Shown here piece by piece: positions 21,309-28,728 of a DNA stretch of 64,000 bases. The DNA comes from Paracoccus binzhouensis (lineage in GTDB: Bacteria > Pseudomonadota > Alphaproteobacteria > Rhodobacterales > Rhodobacteraceae). The stretch's first letter is position 1. The number at the start of each line of letters is the position of its first letter. Made by a program: the position numbers and the translations under genes. Location of the stretch: the NCBI RefSeq assembly GCF_016446475.1, contig NZ_JAEHFP010000001.1:124001-188000 (forward strand). The letters run 5' to 3'. Under the pieces are notes generated by a model that did not search any database, was not told the origin of the DNA, and saw only the letters and a list, made by a program, of their open reading frames with translations.

Positions 21309-22520
21309 TCATGGCAGCCTCTGCGCTGGCGGCTGATCGGTCCCGATCGTTCGCGCGCGACCGGCCAGCACGCCGAGGACCATCATCACAATCGAGAGGA
21401 CCATGCCGACATGCAGCACCGGGATCCAGCTGCCGGCAAGGTCGTGCAGCTTTCCCGCGAGCGTCGGGCCGCAGGCTGCCAGGCAATAGCCGACACATTG
21501 GGCCATGCCGGACAGCGCCGCGGCCTGGTGGGCGCTGCTCGCGCGCAGGCCCATGAACATCAGCGCCAGCAACACGCCGCCGCCCGAGCCCAGGCCAAAG
21601 CAGAACGCCCAGAGAGAGGCCGCGCCCGGGGCCATGGCGAAGCCGAACAGCGCCACGGCCATCAGCCCGCCCATGGTGGCCGCGACCAGCCTCTGGTCCC
21701 GCATCCGGCCGACGACGGGACCGAGCAACAGCCCGGGCACCGCCGAGGCGAACTGCATGATCCCGTGAAGCGAACCGGCAAGCGCCGGGGAAATCCCGGC
21801 GGAGGTCAGGATGGATGGCAGCCAGGCGACCAGCACATAATAGACCAGCGAATTGATGCCCATGAACAGGGTCACCTGCCATGCCAGGGCGGACCGCCAC
21901 ACCCGGCCGCCATGTGGCGGCGCCGCGGTGTCCCTGGCCGGTCCGGTATGGCCGCCCAGCTGGCTGCTCCAGACCAGCGCGGCGAGCAGGGGAAAGACCA
22001 GCGTGGCACCAAGTGCCCATCGCCATCCCAGCGCATGGCCCAGCGGCACGGCGCTCGCCGAGGCCAGCGCGGCCGCGCCGCCCATGGCGATCGCGCAGAC
22101 GCCCATGATCGCGGGCACCCTGGCCGGGAAGTCGCGCTTGACCAGGCTGGGAAGCAGCACATTGCCCACCGCGATGCCGGCACCGATGAAGCCCGTGCCC
22201 AGATACAGGGCCCATGCCGGGCCGGCAGAGCGCAGGACCACCGCGGCGCCGATCAGCAGCAGCGCCCCGAACAGCGAACGCTCCAGGCCGTATTCCCTCG
22301 CGAAGAGCGCGGCGAACGGCGAGATGATCCCGAATGCCAGCAGCGGCAGCGTGGTCAGGAGGCCCGCCTGGGCCGGCGAAAGCGCCAGCGCCGACTGCAA
22401 TGTTTCCAGAACCGGGGCAACGCCGGTGATCGGCGCGCGCAGGTTGGCGGCGATCGACAGAAGCCCCGCCATCAGCAAGGCCGGCCGGGCAACCGTCACG
22501 GCTGCATCGCGATTGGTCAT
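21309..22520 (-). CDS. MFS transporter, CynX/NimT family
   Basis: This 403-residue protein has 12 predicted helices. The start of the first helix region, ANLRAPITGVAPVLETLQ, is typical of the CynX/NimT (cyanate/2-nitroimidazole) branch of the major facilitator superfamily, as is GNVLLPSLVKRDFPAR. The substrate is unknown; family members move cyanate, 2-nitroimidazole or related small compounds. The gene is divergent from an AraC-type regulator across 98 bp, the usual layout for a regulator and its target efflux or uptake gene. GGAGG five bases before the ATG supports the start. Confidence 0.88.
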   Translation of the reverse strand: MTNRDAAVTVARPALLMAGLLSIAANLRAPITGVAPVLETLQSALALSPAQAGLLTTLPLLAFGIISPFAALFAREYGLERSLFGALLLIGAAVVLRSAGPAWALYLGTGFIGAGIAVGNVLLPSLVKRDFPARVPAIMGVCAIAMGGAAALASASAVPLGHALGWRWALGATLVFPLLAALVWSSQLGGHTGPARDTAAPPHGGRVWRSALAWQVTLFMGINSLVYYVLVAWLPSILTSAGISPALAGSLHGIMQFASAVPGLLLGPVVGRMRDQRLVAATMGGLMAVALFGFAMAPGAASLWAFCFGLGSGGGVLLALMFMGLRASSAHQAAALSGMAQCVGYCLAACGPTLAGKLHDLAGSWIPVLHVGMVLSIVMMVLGVLAGRARTIGTDQPPAQRLP

Positions 22521-22582
22521 TCATACCTCCAAGGGAAAAGCAGACAGGCGGCAGGTTACCGCTTGGGCCTCCGGCTGAATTC

Positions 22583-22603
22583 AGATAAAATGACAATTTA
22601 TCT
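22583..22603. promoter_or_regulatory. Palindromic operator candidate between MFS and araC-type genes
   Basis: Perfect 7-bp arms AGATAAA and TTTATCT surround ATGACAA. Outer bases continue the symmetry loosely (TTCAG / CTGAA). It stands 15 bp before the regulator's ATG in an otherwise G+C-rich neighbourhood. AraC proteins more often use direct repeats, so another regulator could also bind here. Confidence 0.45.
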
Positions 22604-22618
22604 CTGAATCCTGCCAAA

Positions 22619-23431
22619 ATGCATGCCATGGCCATGTCGCTGGAACCGGCGCTGAAGAATTTCGACGAGACCAGGATCCGCGGCCCGGTGGTCGGCATGC
22701 GCGTGGATATCGCCGCGCACAGAAGCGAGGTTCCGGTCCATCGGCATCGCCAGGGGCAGCTGGTCCTGGCGCTTCGGGGTGGCGTGACCTGCGAGGTGCC
22801 CAAGGCGCTCTGGATGGTCCCGCCGCGATGCGCCGTGTGGATCCCGGGGCAAATGCCGCACAGCGTCCGCGCCACCGCGAATGCGCGCATCTGCTATCTC
22901 TTTGTCCAGCCGGAGGCCGCGCGCCTTCCCGAGCGGTGCTGCACGCTTTCGATCACGCCATTGCTGCGGGAACTGGTGCTGCACATGGCCGACCAGCCGT
23001 CCGAATACCCGCCGGACAGCCCGGCGGCACGCAAGGCTGCGGTGCTTCTGGAGGAGCTTGCCGAAATGCCGGTCGCGCAGATGTGCCTGCCGACATCGGA
23101 CGAGCCGCGGTTGCGCAAGATCGCGGCGCTGCTCTCGGACGATCCCGCGGACCGAAGGACGCTTGCCGACTGGGCCAGGCTGGTCGCGATGAGCGAGCGC
23201 TCGCTGGCCCGGTTGGTCCTGCGGGAAACCGGCCTGACCTTCGGGCGCTGGCGCCAGCAGCTGCACCTGATCGTGGCCATGCGCGCGCTGTCTTCCGGGC
23301 AGACGGTGCAGCATGTCGCCGAGCAGCTGGGTTATGACTCGGTCACTGCATTCATCACCATGTTCAAGAAGGCATTCGGAAAGCCGCCGGCGCGCTATTT
23401 CGCCGAGCTGATGCAGGCCGCCGAGCCATGA
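22619..23431 (+). CDS. AraC-family transcriptional regulator
   Basis: This 270-residue protein has an N-terminal cupin-like sensing domain (VPVHRHRQGQLVLALRGGVT with paired histidines, and WIPGQMPHSVRA) and a C-terminal double helix-turn-helix (LADWARLVAMSERSLARLVLRETGLTF and VQHVAEQLGYDSVTAFITMFKKAFGKPPARYF). It probably controls the divergent MFS gene. The exact start is uncertain: ATGs at 22619 and 22628 are both possible and neither has a good ribosome binding site. Confidence 0.9.
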   Translation: MHAMAMSLEPALKNFDETRIRGPVVGMRVDIAAHRSEVPVHRHRQGQLVLALRGGVTCEVPKALWMVPPRCAVWIPGQMPHSVRATANARICYLFVQPEAARLPERCCTLSITPLLRELVLHMADQPSEYPPDSPAARKAAVLLEELAEMPVAQMCLPTSDEPRLRKIAALLSDDPADRRTLADWARLVAMSERSLARLVLRETGLTFGRWRQQLHLIVAMRALSSGQTVQHVAEQLGYDSVTAFITMFKKAFGKPPARYFAELMQAAEP

Positions 23432-23526
23432 TCGCCGGGCAGGAGCGCATGTCCCTAGGTGACGCGCAAGTATCTGCGCCGGATTGCCGGGCCCGTCCTG
23501 CGCCGCCCCTGGATCGGCTCGCTTCC

Positions 23527-23562
23527 GGATCGCCCGGATCGCCCAGATCGCCCGGATCGGGC
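23527..23562. repeat. 9-bp tandem repeat, four units
   Basis: GGATCGCCC twice, then AGATCGCCC, then an imperfect GGATCGGGC. It lies in the intergenic space after the AraC gene and is not in a supported reading frame. Confidence 0.6.
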
Positions 23563-23621
23563 CGCGACGGGCAGCCCATGCCCCTCGGCCGCATGCCCAA
23601 GGCGCTGTCGAACCTGCCCCC

Positions 23622-23654
23622 TCGGGTATTGGGGCAATGAAGAAGCCGGCGCGG
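23622..23654 (+). repeat. Dispersed repeat, copy 2
   Basis: TCGGGTATTGGGGCAATGAA followed by GAAGCCGGCGCGG ends immediately before the pdxY stop codon (which lies on the other strand). It matches copy 1 at most positions of GTATT-GGGG-AA-GAAGAAGCCGG-GCG. Confidence 0.55.
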
Positions 23655-24491
23655 TCAGCAGTCCAGCAGGGCGGCGCGGAACGCGGGGTCGGACAGCACC
23701 ACCTCTTTCGTTCCCAGCTCCGCCGCGCGCGACAGCGCCCGCGAGGTCTGGATCTGCGCGAATTCGACCGCCTGCGCCAGGCTGCGGCCTTGCCCCAGCG
23801 CCGCGGTGATCAGCCCGGCGAGCAGGTCTCCGGTCCCGGCCAGCGCCACCGGCAGATGCGGCGTCGGATGGCGCGTCAGCCCCTGCGGCCCCAGGATCAC
23901 GCTTTCCAGCAAGCCGGGCGCGGTCTCGCGCAGCCGGCAGCCGGTGACGATCAGCTGGGCCTCGGGCGCCATGCGCAGCCCTCGCGCGGCGCGGTGGATG
24001 TCGGCCAGCTCGGCGATGGGCTGGCCGGTCAGCCAGGCGACCTCGAACGGGTTGGGCGAGGCGATGTCGGCCATGGGCAGCAGCCGGTCGCGGAAGGTGT
24101 TGGCGATCTCACGGGGCACGTAGAGGCCCGGCTGCTCGTCGCCCAGCACCGGATCGCAATAATAGCGCAGGCGCGGGTTTGCCGCCTTGGCGCGGGCGAC
24201 GAAATCGGCGGTCAGCCGCGCCACCTCGACCGAGCCGATATAGCCGGTCAGCAGGAAATCCGCGCGCTCGGGCAGGCCGCGGTCCCAGAGGCCCTGCAAC
24301 AGGTCGGCGAAGAAATCGCCGGGCAGTGGCCGGCCGCGCAGGCTGGGATAATCCGGGGTGTTGGAAAAGATCACCGTCGGGACCGGCGCCACCTCCAGCC
24401 CCGCCGCCAGAATCGGGAACACCGCCGCCGAATTGCCGACATGGCCCATGACCACCTGGCTCTGGATCGAGATCACCAGCGGGCGGGTCAT
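23655..24491 (-). CDS. pdxY: Pyridoxal/pyridoxine kinase, PdxY-like
   Basis: This 278-residue ribokinase-fold enzyme phosphorylates pyridoxal in the vitamin B6 salvage pathway. The N-terminus MTRPLVISIQSQVVMGHVGN, the block YCDPVLGDEQPGLYVP, SPNPFEVAWLTG and the catalytic-base motif LAGTGDLLAGLI fit PdxY/PdxK. It is translationally coupled to the upstream MOSC gene by a 4-base ATGA overlap. The assignment to PdxY rather than PdxK is by overall resemblance. Confidence 0.9.
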   Translation of the reverse strand: MTRPLVISIQSQVVMGHVGNSAAVFPILAAGLEVAPVPTVIFSNTPDYPSLRGRPLPGDFFADLLQGLWDRGLPERADFLLTGYIGSVEVARLTADFVARAKAANPRLRYYCDPVLGDEQPGLYVPREIANTFRDRLLPMADIASPNPFEVAWLTGQPIAELADIHRAARGLRMAPEAQLIVTGCRLRETAPGLLESVILGPQGLTRHPTPHLPVALAGTGDLLAGLITAALGQGRSLAQAVEFAQIQTSRALSRAAELGTKEVVLSDPAFRAALLDC

Positions 24492-25240
24492 GCACCGCCC
24501 TCCAGCCGCCTGGACCAGTCCTCGACCCGGCCGCTCTCCAGCCGGCGCACGGCATAGCGCCGCCAGCCCTCGGCCAGCACGTCCAGCGCGGCGATGCCCT
24601 GCAGCTCGCCCAGGTTCAGCCGGTCCACGTAGAGCGCATGCCAGAGCCGGCGCAATGTCCAGTCGGGCGCCACGCGGTCGATCCGCTCCAGCCGGTCGCC
24701 GGGGGCGACGATGCCGGGCTGCAGGACGCGGTAATACCAGCCGGTGCGGCCGCTTTGCTGCACGCGCCGTGCCATGTCCCCGACGCCGAAGCGGCGGTTC
24801 AGCTTCCAGCAGGGCTGCCGGCCCTGCGAGACCTGCACCAGGGCCGAGCCGAGCCGGAAGATGTCGCCAACCGCCACATCCGCCTCGGTCAGCCCATCGG
24901 TCGAGATGTTCTCGCCAAAGGCGCCGGGCGTCTCCAGAAGCGCCTCGATTTCTTCGTTCCTCAAATACTCCACGGGGGGCCGGGGGTGTGAAACCCCCGG
25001 TGCTTCGGCCGGGCGCGGCCGCCCAAGTTCCGCGCGCCAGGCCGGGTAATGATCGAAGGGATAATGATGCACGGCCTTTTCCGGCCCGCCATGCACGCGG
25101 CGGTCGGCCTGTTCGTCGCCCTCGAACCCCTCGGGCCCAAGCGCCAGCGGCCGGTCCGCCGGGCGCTTGTCGATGCCGCTTTTCTGGTCGCTGCCCGGCA
25201 GCGGTGCCGCCTTGCCCGTCAGCAGGATGATCTGGGCCAT
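24488..25240 (-). CDS. MOSC domain protein, YiiM-like, with an inserted segment encoded by a dispersed repeat
   Basis: This 250-residue protein has a YiiM-type MOSC domain: EGFEGDEQADRRVHGGPEKAV, AFGENISTDGLTEADVAVGD and VQVSQGRQPCWKLN with the conserved Cys144. YiiM-type proteins depend on molybdenum cofactor and detoxify N-hydroxylated bases such as 6-N-hydroxylaminopurine. Between the HYP motif and AFGEN there are about 45 residues here against about 21 in E. coli YiiM, recalled from memory. The extra part, about residues 74-104, is encoded by repeat copy 3. It lies just before the AFGEN active-site region. The start is the ATG at 25238-25240; the frame is open far upstream but antisense to nasT. 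The gene is divergent from nasT. Confidence 0.88.
   Translation of the reverse strand: MAQIILLTGKAAPLPGSDQKSGIDKRPADRPLALGPEGFEGDEQADRRVHGGPEKAVHHYPFDHYPAWRAELGRPRPAEAPGVSHPRPPVEYLRNEEIEALLETPGAFGENISTDGLTEADVAVGDIFRLGSALVQVSQGRQPCWKLNRRFGVGDMARRVQQSGRTGWYYRVLQPGIVAPGDRLERIDRVAPDWTLRRLWHALYVDRLNLGELQGIAALDVLAEGWRRYAVRRLESGRVEDWSRRLEGGA
24949..25001 (-). repeat. Dispersed repeat, copy 3, inside the MOSC coding sequence
   Basis: Read on the minus strand there is first a hairpin (CCGGGGGT / ACCCCCGG, 24980-25000), then CCCCCGTGG, then GAGTATTTGAGGAACGAAG and AAAT. The GAGTATTTGnGGAACGAAGAA core equals copy 1 except for one base. It is translated in frame as about residues 81-98 (PGVSHPRPPVEYLRNEEI). 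Confidence 0.7.
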
Positions 25241-25468
25241 GGTTCCCCCGGCTTGCCTGGATGCGGACAGATTAGCCGGGGAACCGGCAGGCTCAAGGGG
25301 CCAAGGCTCACCTGGCCGCATCGATGCTCTGCCCGTTTCCCGCGCGCCGCGCCGCGCATCTGCCCGCGCGTTGTGCAGATCGCGGCTGTGCGGCGCGGCA
25401 GGCGCGGGATGCGTTGCCGGCACCCGACCCCGCTGGCACCTGCTGGAAGGGGAGAGAGCAGGAAGCAG

Positions 25469-26059
25469 ATGGACAAGCGCCTTTCGATCGTCGTCATCGA
25501 ACCCGACCCGGAACGCGCCGCCCCGATCGTGGACGGGCTGCGCGAGATCGGCGACCACGACATCCGCATCATCTCCGAGGAAACCGGCCTTGCGCGCCAT
25601 ATCGCCGAGTGCCGGCCCGACATCGTGCTGATCGACCTGGCCAACCCCTCGCGCGACGTGCTCGAGGAGCTGGCGCTGGCCTCGGGCCCCACCGAGCGGC
25701 CGGTGGCGATGTTCGTGGACCGCTCGGACGAGCACCTGACCCGGGCGGCGGTCGAGGCAGGGATCTCGGCCTATGTCGTGGACGGGCTGCGGCCGGACCG
25801 CATCAAGCCGGTGCTGGACGCGGCCGTCGCGCGCTTTCACATGTTCCAGCGCATGCGCGCCGAACTGGCCGCCACCCGCGCGGCGCTGGAGGAGCGCAAG
25901 GTGATCGACCGCGCCAAGGCCGTGCTGATGAAGGCGCGCGGCATCGACGAGGAGGCCGCCTATGCGCTGCTGCGCAAGACGGCGATGGACCAGGGCAAGC
26001 GCGTGGCCGAGATCGCGCAGCAGTTGGTCCTTGCCGCGGGGTTGCTGTCATGCCGCTGA
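25469..26059 (+). CDS. nasT: ANTAR-domain antiterminator NasT
   Basis: This 196-residue two-domain regulator has an N-terminal receiver-like domain (residues 1-125; VVIEPDPERA, DIVLIDLANPSRDVL) and a C-terminal ANTAR RNA-binding domain (VIDRAKAVLMKARGIDEEAAYALLRKTAMDQGKRV). In Paracoccus denitrificans NasT binds the nas leader RNA and allows transcription to proceed when NasS releases it in the presence of nitrate or nitrite. The ATG at 25469 follows GGAGAGAGCAGGAAG. It overlaps nasS by 10 bases. Confidence 0.95.
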   Translation: MDKRLSIVVIEPDPERAAPIVDGLREIGDHDIRIISEETGLARHIAECRPDIVLIDLANPSRDVLEELALASGPTERPVAMFVDRSDEHLTRAAVEAGISAYVVDGLRPDRIKPVLDAAVARFHMFQRMRAELAATRAALEERKVIDRAKAVLMKARGIDEEAAYALLRKTAMDQGKRVAEIAQQLVLAAGLLSCR

Positions 26060-27222
26060 CGCCCCTGCGCCTGGGCTATGTGCCGCTGATCGACGCAGCA
26101 CCGCTGATCGTGGCGCGCGAGCTGGGCTTTGCCGCCGAGGAGGGGCTGGAGTTCCGGCTGCTGCGCCTGGGCGCCTGGGCACAGGCCCGCGACATGCTGG
26201 GGGCCGGGCTGATCGAGGCGGCGCATATGCTGGTGCCGATGCCGGTCGCGCAGGCGCTGGGGCTGGGGCCGGCGCTGCCGGAGCTGGACCTGGTGATGTT
26301 CCTGTCGCAGGGCGGGCAGGCGGTCGCGGTCAGCGCTGCCCTTGCCGCCAGCATGCGCGAGCAGGGCCATGATTTCGATTTCCGCGATGCCCGCAAGGCC
26401 GCCCGTGCGCTGCAACGCGCCGCGCCCGGCCGGTTGCGGGTGGGCGTGCCCTTCCATTTCTCGACCCAACTGGAACTGATCCGCCACTGGCTGGGCGCCT
26501 GCGGCTTCGACCCGGTTCTGGAGGTCGTCACCGTGCCGCCGCCGCTGATGGCCGAATCCATGGCCGCGGGCGAGGTTGATGCCTTCTGCGTCGGCGAGCC
26601 CTGGGCGTCGAGCGCGGTGGATCGCGGCCTTGCCGCGCTGCTCTTGCCCGGCACGGCGATCTGGGCCTCGCCGCCGGAAAAGGGGCTGGTGCTGCGCCGC
26701 GACCTCACCGAAGCCGAGCCGCAGCTGACCGGCGCGCTGATGCGGGCCATCTGGCGCGCCGGGCGCTGGCTCGACGAGCCCGAGAACCGCGACACCGCCG
26801 CCGAGATCCTGTCGCGGCGCGAATATCTGGACCTGCCGGCCGAACTGGCCGAGCGTGGGCTGACCGGGCGGCTGCAGGTCACGCCCTCGGGCGAGATCCG
26901 CCATGTGCCGGGCTTCATCGCCTTCCATGCCGGGGCGGCGAATTTCCCCTGGAAAAGCCTTGCCGCCTTCTTTGCGCAGCGCATCGCCCTGCGCCACGGG
27001 CTGGACCCGGCGCCGGCGATGCAAAAGGCGATGGCGCATTTCCGCACCGATCTTTACCGCCAGCACCTGCGCGAGGCGGGGGCGGCCTTGCCCGGCGCCT
27101 CGGCGCGGCTGGAAGGCGCGCTGGCCGAGGACCGCGAGGTCGCGGCGGAAAAGGGCCAGATGATTCTGCGCGCCGATGCCTTCTTCGACGGCACCGTCTT
27201 CGAGCCGCCCTTCGCCGGCTGA
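26050..27222 (+). CDS. nasS: Nitrate/nitrite sensor NasS (NrtA/CmpA-like binding protein)
   Basis: This 390-residue protein resembles the periplasmic nitrate-binding protein NrtA but begins MPLTPLRLGYVPLIDAAPLI without a signal peptide, so it is cytoplasmic. It is the known partner of NasT: it holds NasT inactive until it binds nitrate or nitrite. Blocks such as HMLVPMPVAQALGLG, GVPFHFSTQLELIRHWLGACG and DAFCVGEPWAS are shared with NrtA/CmpA. It overlaps the end of nasT by 10 bases, which suits one-to-one production of the pair. Confidence 0.94.
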   Translation: MPLTPLRLGYVPLIDAAPLIVARELGFAAEEGLEFRLLRLGAWAQARDMLGAGLIEAAHMLVPMPVAQALGLGPALPELDLVMFLSQGGQAVAVSAALAASMREQGHDFDFRDARKAARALQRAAPGRLRVGVPFHFSTQLELIRHWLGACGFDPVLEVVTVPPPLMAESMAAGEVDAFCVGEPWASSAVDRGLAALLLPGTAIWASPPEKGLVLRRDLTEAEPQLTGALMRAIWRAGRWLDEPENRDTAAEILSRREYLDLPAELAERGLTGRLQVTPSGEIRHVPGFIAFHAGAANFPWKSLAAFFAQRIALRHGLDPAPAMQKAMAHFRTDLYRQHLREAGAALPGASARLEGALAEDREVAAEKGQMILRADAFFDGTVFEPPFAG

Positions 27223-27504
27223 GCGTTTTGCGGGCAGGCCGGGCGCGGGGCTGCCCGGCTTTCGGGCGCAGGCGGCCGCGGATGCTGCGATGCCGCATCA
27301 AGGCTTGCTCCGGCCCGTGTCCTGACCCAGTCTGATCCCATGGCCCGGCGCAACGGCGCGCCACCGGCCCGCTCGCAATGATGCGGCACGGATTCCCGCA
27401 AGGGCGCGGCGATCCTTCCCCGAAAGCGCAAATCCGCTGCGGCCTTCCGCCGCCCGGCCGCGCTTTCCGACAGCCTTCGCCATCAGCAACGCATCGGAGC
27501 CACC
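27223..27504 (+). promoter_or_regulatory. nas leader region (NasT target, attenuation)
   Basis: The 282 bp between nasS and nasA contain several G+C-rich inverted repeats. One is GCCGGGC / GCCCGGC followed by TTTC (27239-27262), a likely stop for the nasTS transcript. Another is GCGGCC / GGCCGC followed by GCTTTCC (about 27439-27468), near nasA, which could be the attenuator. Known biology of NasT predicts an ANTAR two-hexaloop motif here; I could not assign the loops with confidence. Confidence 0.55.
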
Positions 27505-28713
27505 ATGCCCGCCGTTTCCCCCGTTCCGCCCTCTGAGGCCAGCCGCGCTCTGGGCCTCTCGACCTTCGCCTTCACCATCTGCTTCGCGGTCTGGACCATC
27601 TTCTCGATCATCGGCCTGCAGATCCGCGAACAGCTTTCCCTGACCGAGACCCAGTTCGGCCTGCTGATCGGCCTGCCGATCCTGACCGGCTCGCTGGTGC
27701 GCATCGCCTTGGGCGTGCTGACCGACCGGCTGGGCGGGCGGCGCGTCTATACGCTGACCATGCTGGCCGCCGCCGGCGCGACCTTCCTGTTGTCCTGGGC
27801 CAGCACCTGGCCGCAGATGCTGCTGGCGGCGCTGGGCGTCGGGCTGGCCGGCGGCTCCTTTGCCGTGGGTGTCGCCTATGTCTCGCGCTTCTATGCCGAG
27901 GGGCGGCAGGGCACGGCGCTGGGCATCTTCGGCACCGGCAATGTGGGTGCCGCCGTGACCAAGTTTGCCGCGCCCTTCGTCATGCTGGCCCTGGGCTGGC
28001 AGGCGACGGCGCAGATCTGGGCCGGCGCGCTGGCGCTGACCGCGGTGCTGTTCTGGGTCTTCAGCAAGGAGGATCCAGTCACCGCAGCCGGGCAAGGCCG
28101 CAAGACGTCGCTGCGCGCCGAGCTCGCGCCGCTGGGCCAGATGCGGGTCTGGCGCTTCTCGGCCTATTATTTCTTCAGCTTCGGCGGCTTCGTCGCCCTG
28201 GCGCTGTGGCTGCCGCATTACCTGACCGAGGTCTACGGCTTCGGCATCGCCACCGCCGGCATGATCGGCGCCGCCTATTCCATCCCCGGCTCGATCTTCC
28301 GCGCCTGGGGCGGGGTGCTGTCGGACCGGATCGGCGCGCGGGCGGTGATGTATGCGACCTTCCTCGTCTCGCTGGTCGCGACGGCGATCCTGTCGATCCC
28401 CTCGGGCGTGCCGGTGCCGGTCTTCCTGGCGGTGATCTTCGTCCTGGGCTTCGTCATGAGCCTGGGCAAGGCCGCCGTCTACAAGCACATCCCCAGCTAT
28501 TACCCCGGCCATGTCGGCGCCGTCGGCGGGCTGGTCGGCATGATCGGCGGCCTGGGCGGCTTCGTGCTGCCGCTGCTCTTCGGCTGGCTGCGCGACCAGA
28601 CCGGACTGTGGTCCAGCTGCTTCATGGCGCTGTTCCTGCTGGTCGGGGCCTGCGCGCTCTGGATGCACGCCTCGATCCGCCAGATGGGCCGCGCCCCCCT
28701 GCAAGCCGCCTGA
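27505..28713 (+). CDS. nasA: Nitrate/nitrite MFS transporter NasA
   Basis: This 402-residue, 12-helix transporter of the nitrate/nitrite porter branch (NarK/NrtP-like) would import nitrate for assimilation. It shows VGLAGGSFAVGVAYVSRFY with GTGNVGAAVTKFAAP (first nitrate-signature region) and KAAVYKHIPSYYPGHVGAVG with GGLGGFVLPLLFGWL (second). It is the first gene after the leader. In P. denitrificans the gene at this position is called nasA. Note that nasA means nitrate reductase in Klebsiella. Confidence 0.93.
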   Translation: MPAVSPVPPSEASRALGLSTFAFTICFAVWTIFSIIGLQIREQLSLTETQFGLLIGLPILTGSLVRIALGVLTDRLGGRRVYTLTMLAAAGATFLLSWASTWPQMLLAALGVGLAGGSFAVGVAYVSRFYAEGRQGTALGIFGTGNVGAAVTKFAAPFVMLALGWQATAQIWAGALALTAVLFWVFSKEDPVTAAGQGRKTSLRAELAPLGQMRVWRFSAYYFFSFGGFVALALWLPHYLTEVYGFGIATAGMIGAAYSIPGSIFRAWGGVLSDRIGARAVMYATFLVSLVATAILSIPSGVPVPVFLAVIFVLGFVMSLGKAAVYKHIPSYYPGHVGAVGGLVGMIGGLGGFVLPLLFGWLRDQTGLWSSCFMALFLLVGACALWMHASIRQMGRAPLQAA

Positions 28714-28728
28714 GAAAGGAGTCCCGCG

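Noticed and set aside
25241-25468. Sigma-54 promoter or NtrC site before nasT
   Set aside because: A TGGCAC occurs near 25434 but without a properly spaced TTGC element; not enough to claim.
25219-25692. Minus-strand frame overlapping nasT
   Set aside because: Shadow of the NasT receiver domain.
24488-25840. Longer form of the MOSC protein reaching into nasT
   Set aside because: The extension is antisense to nasT; the ATG at 25238-25240 gives the typical N-terminus.
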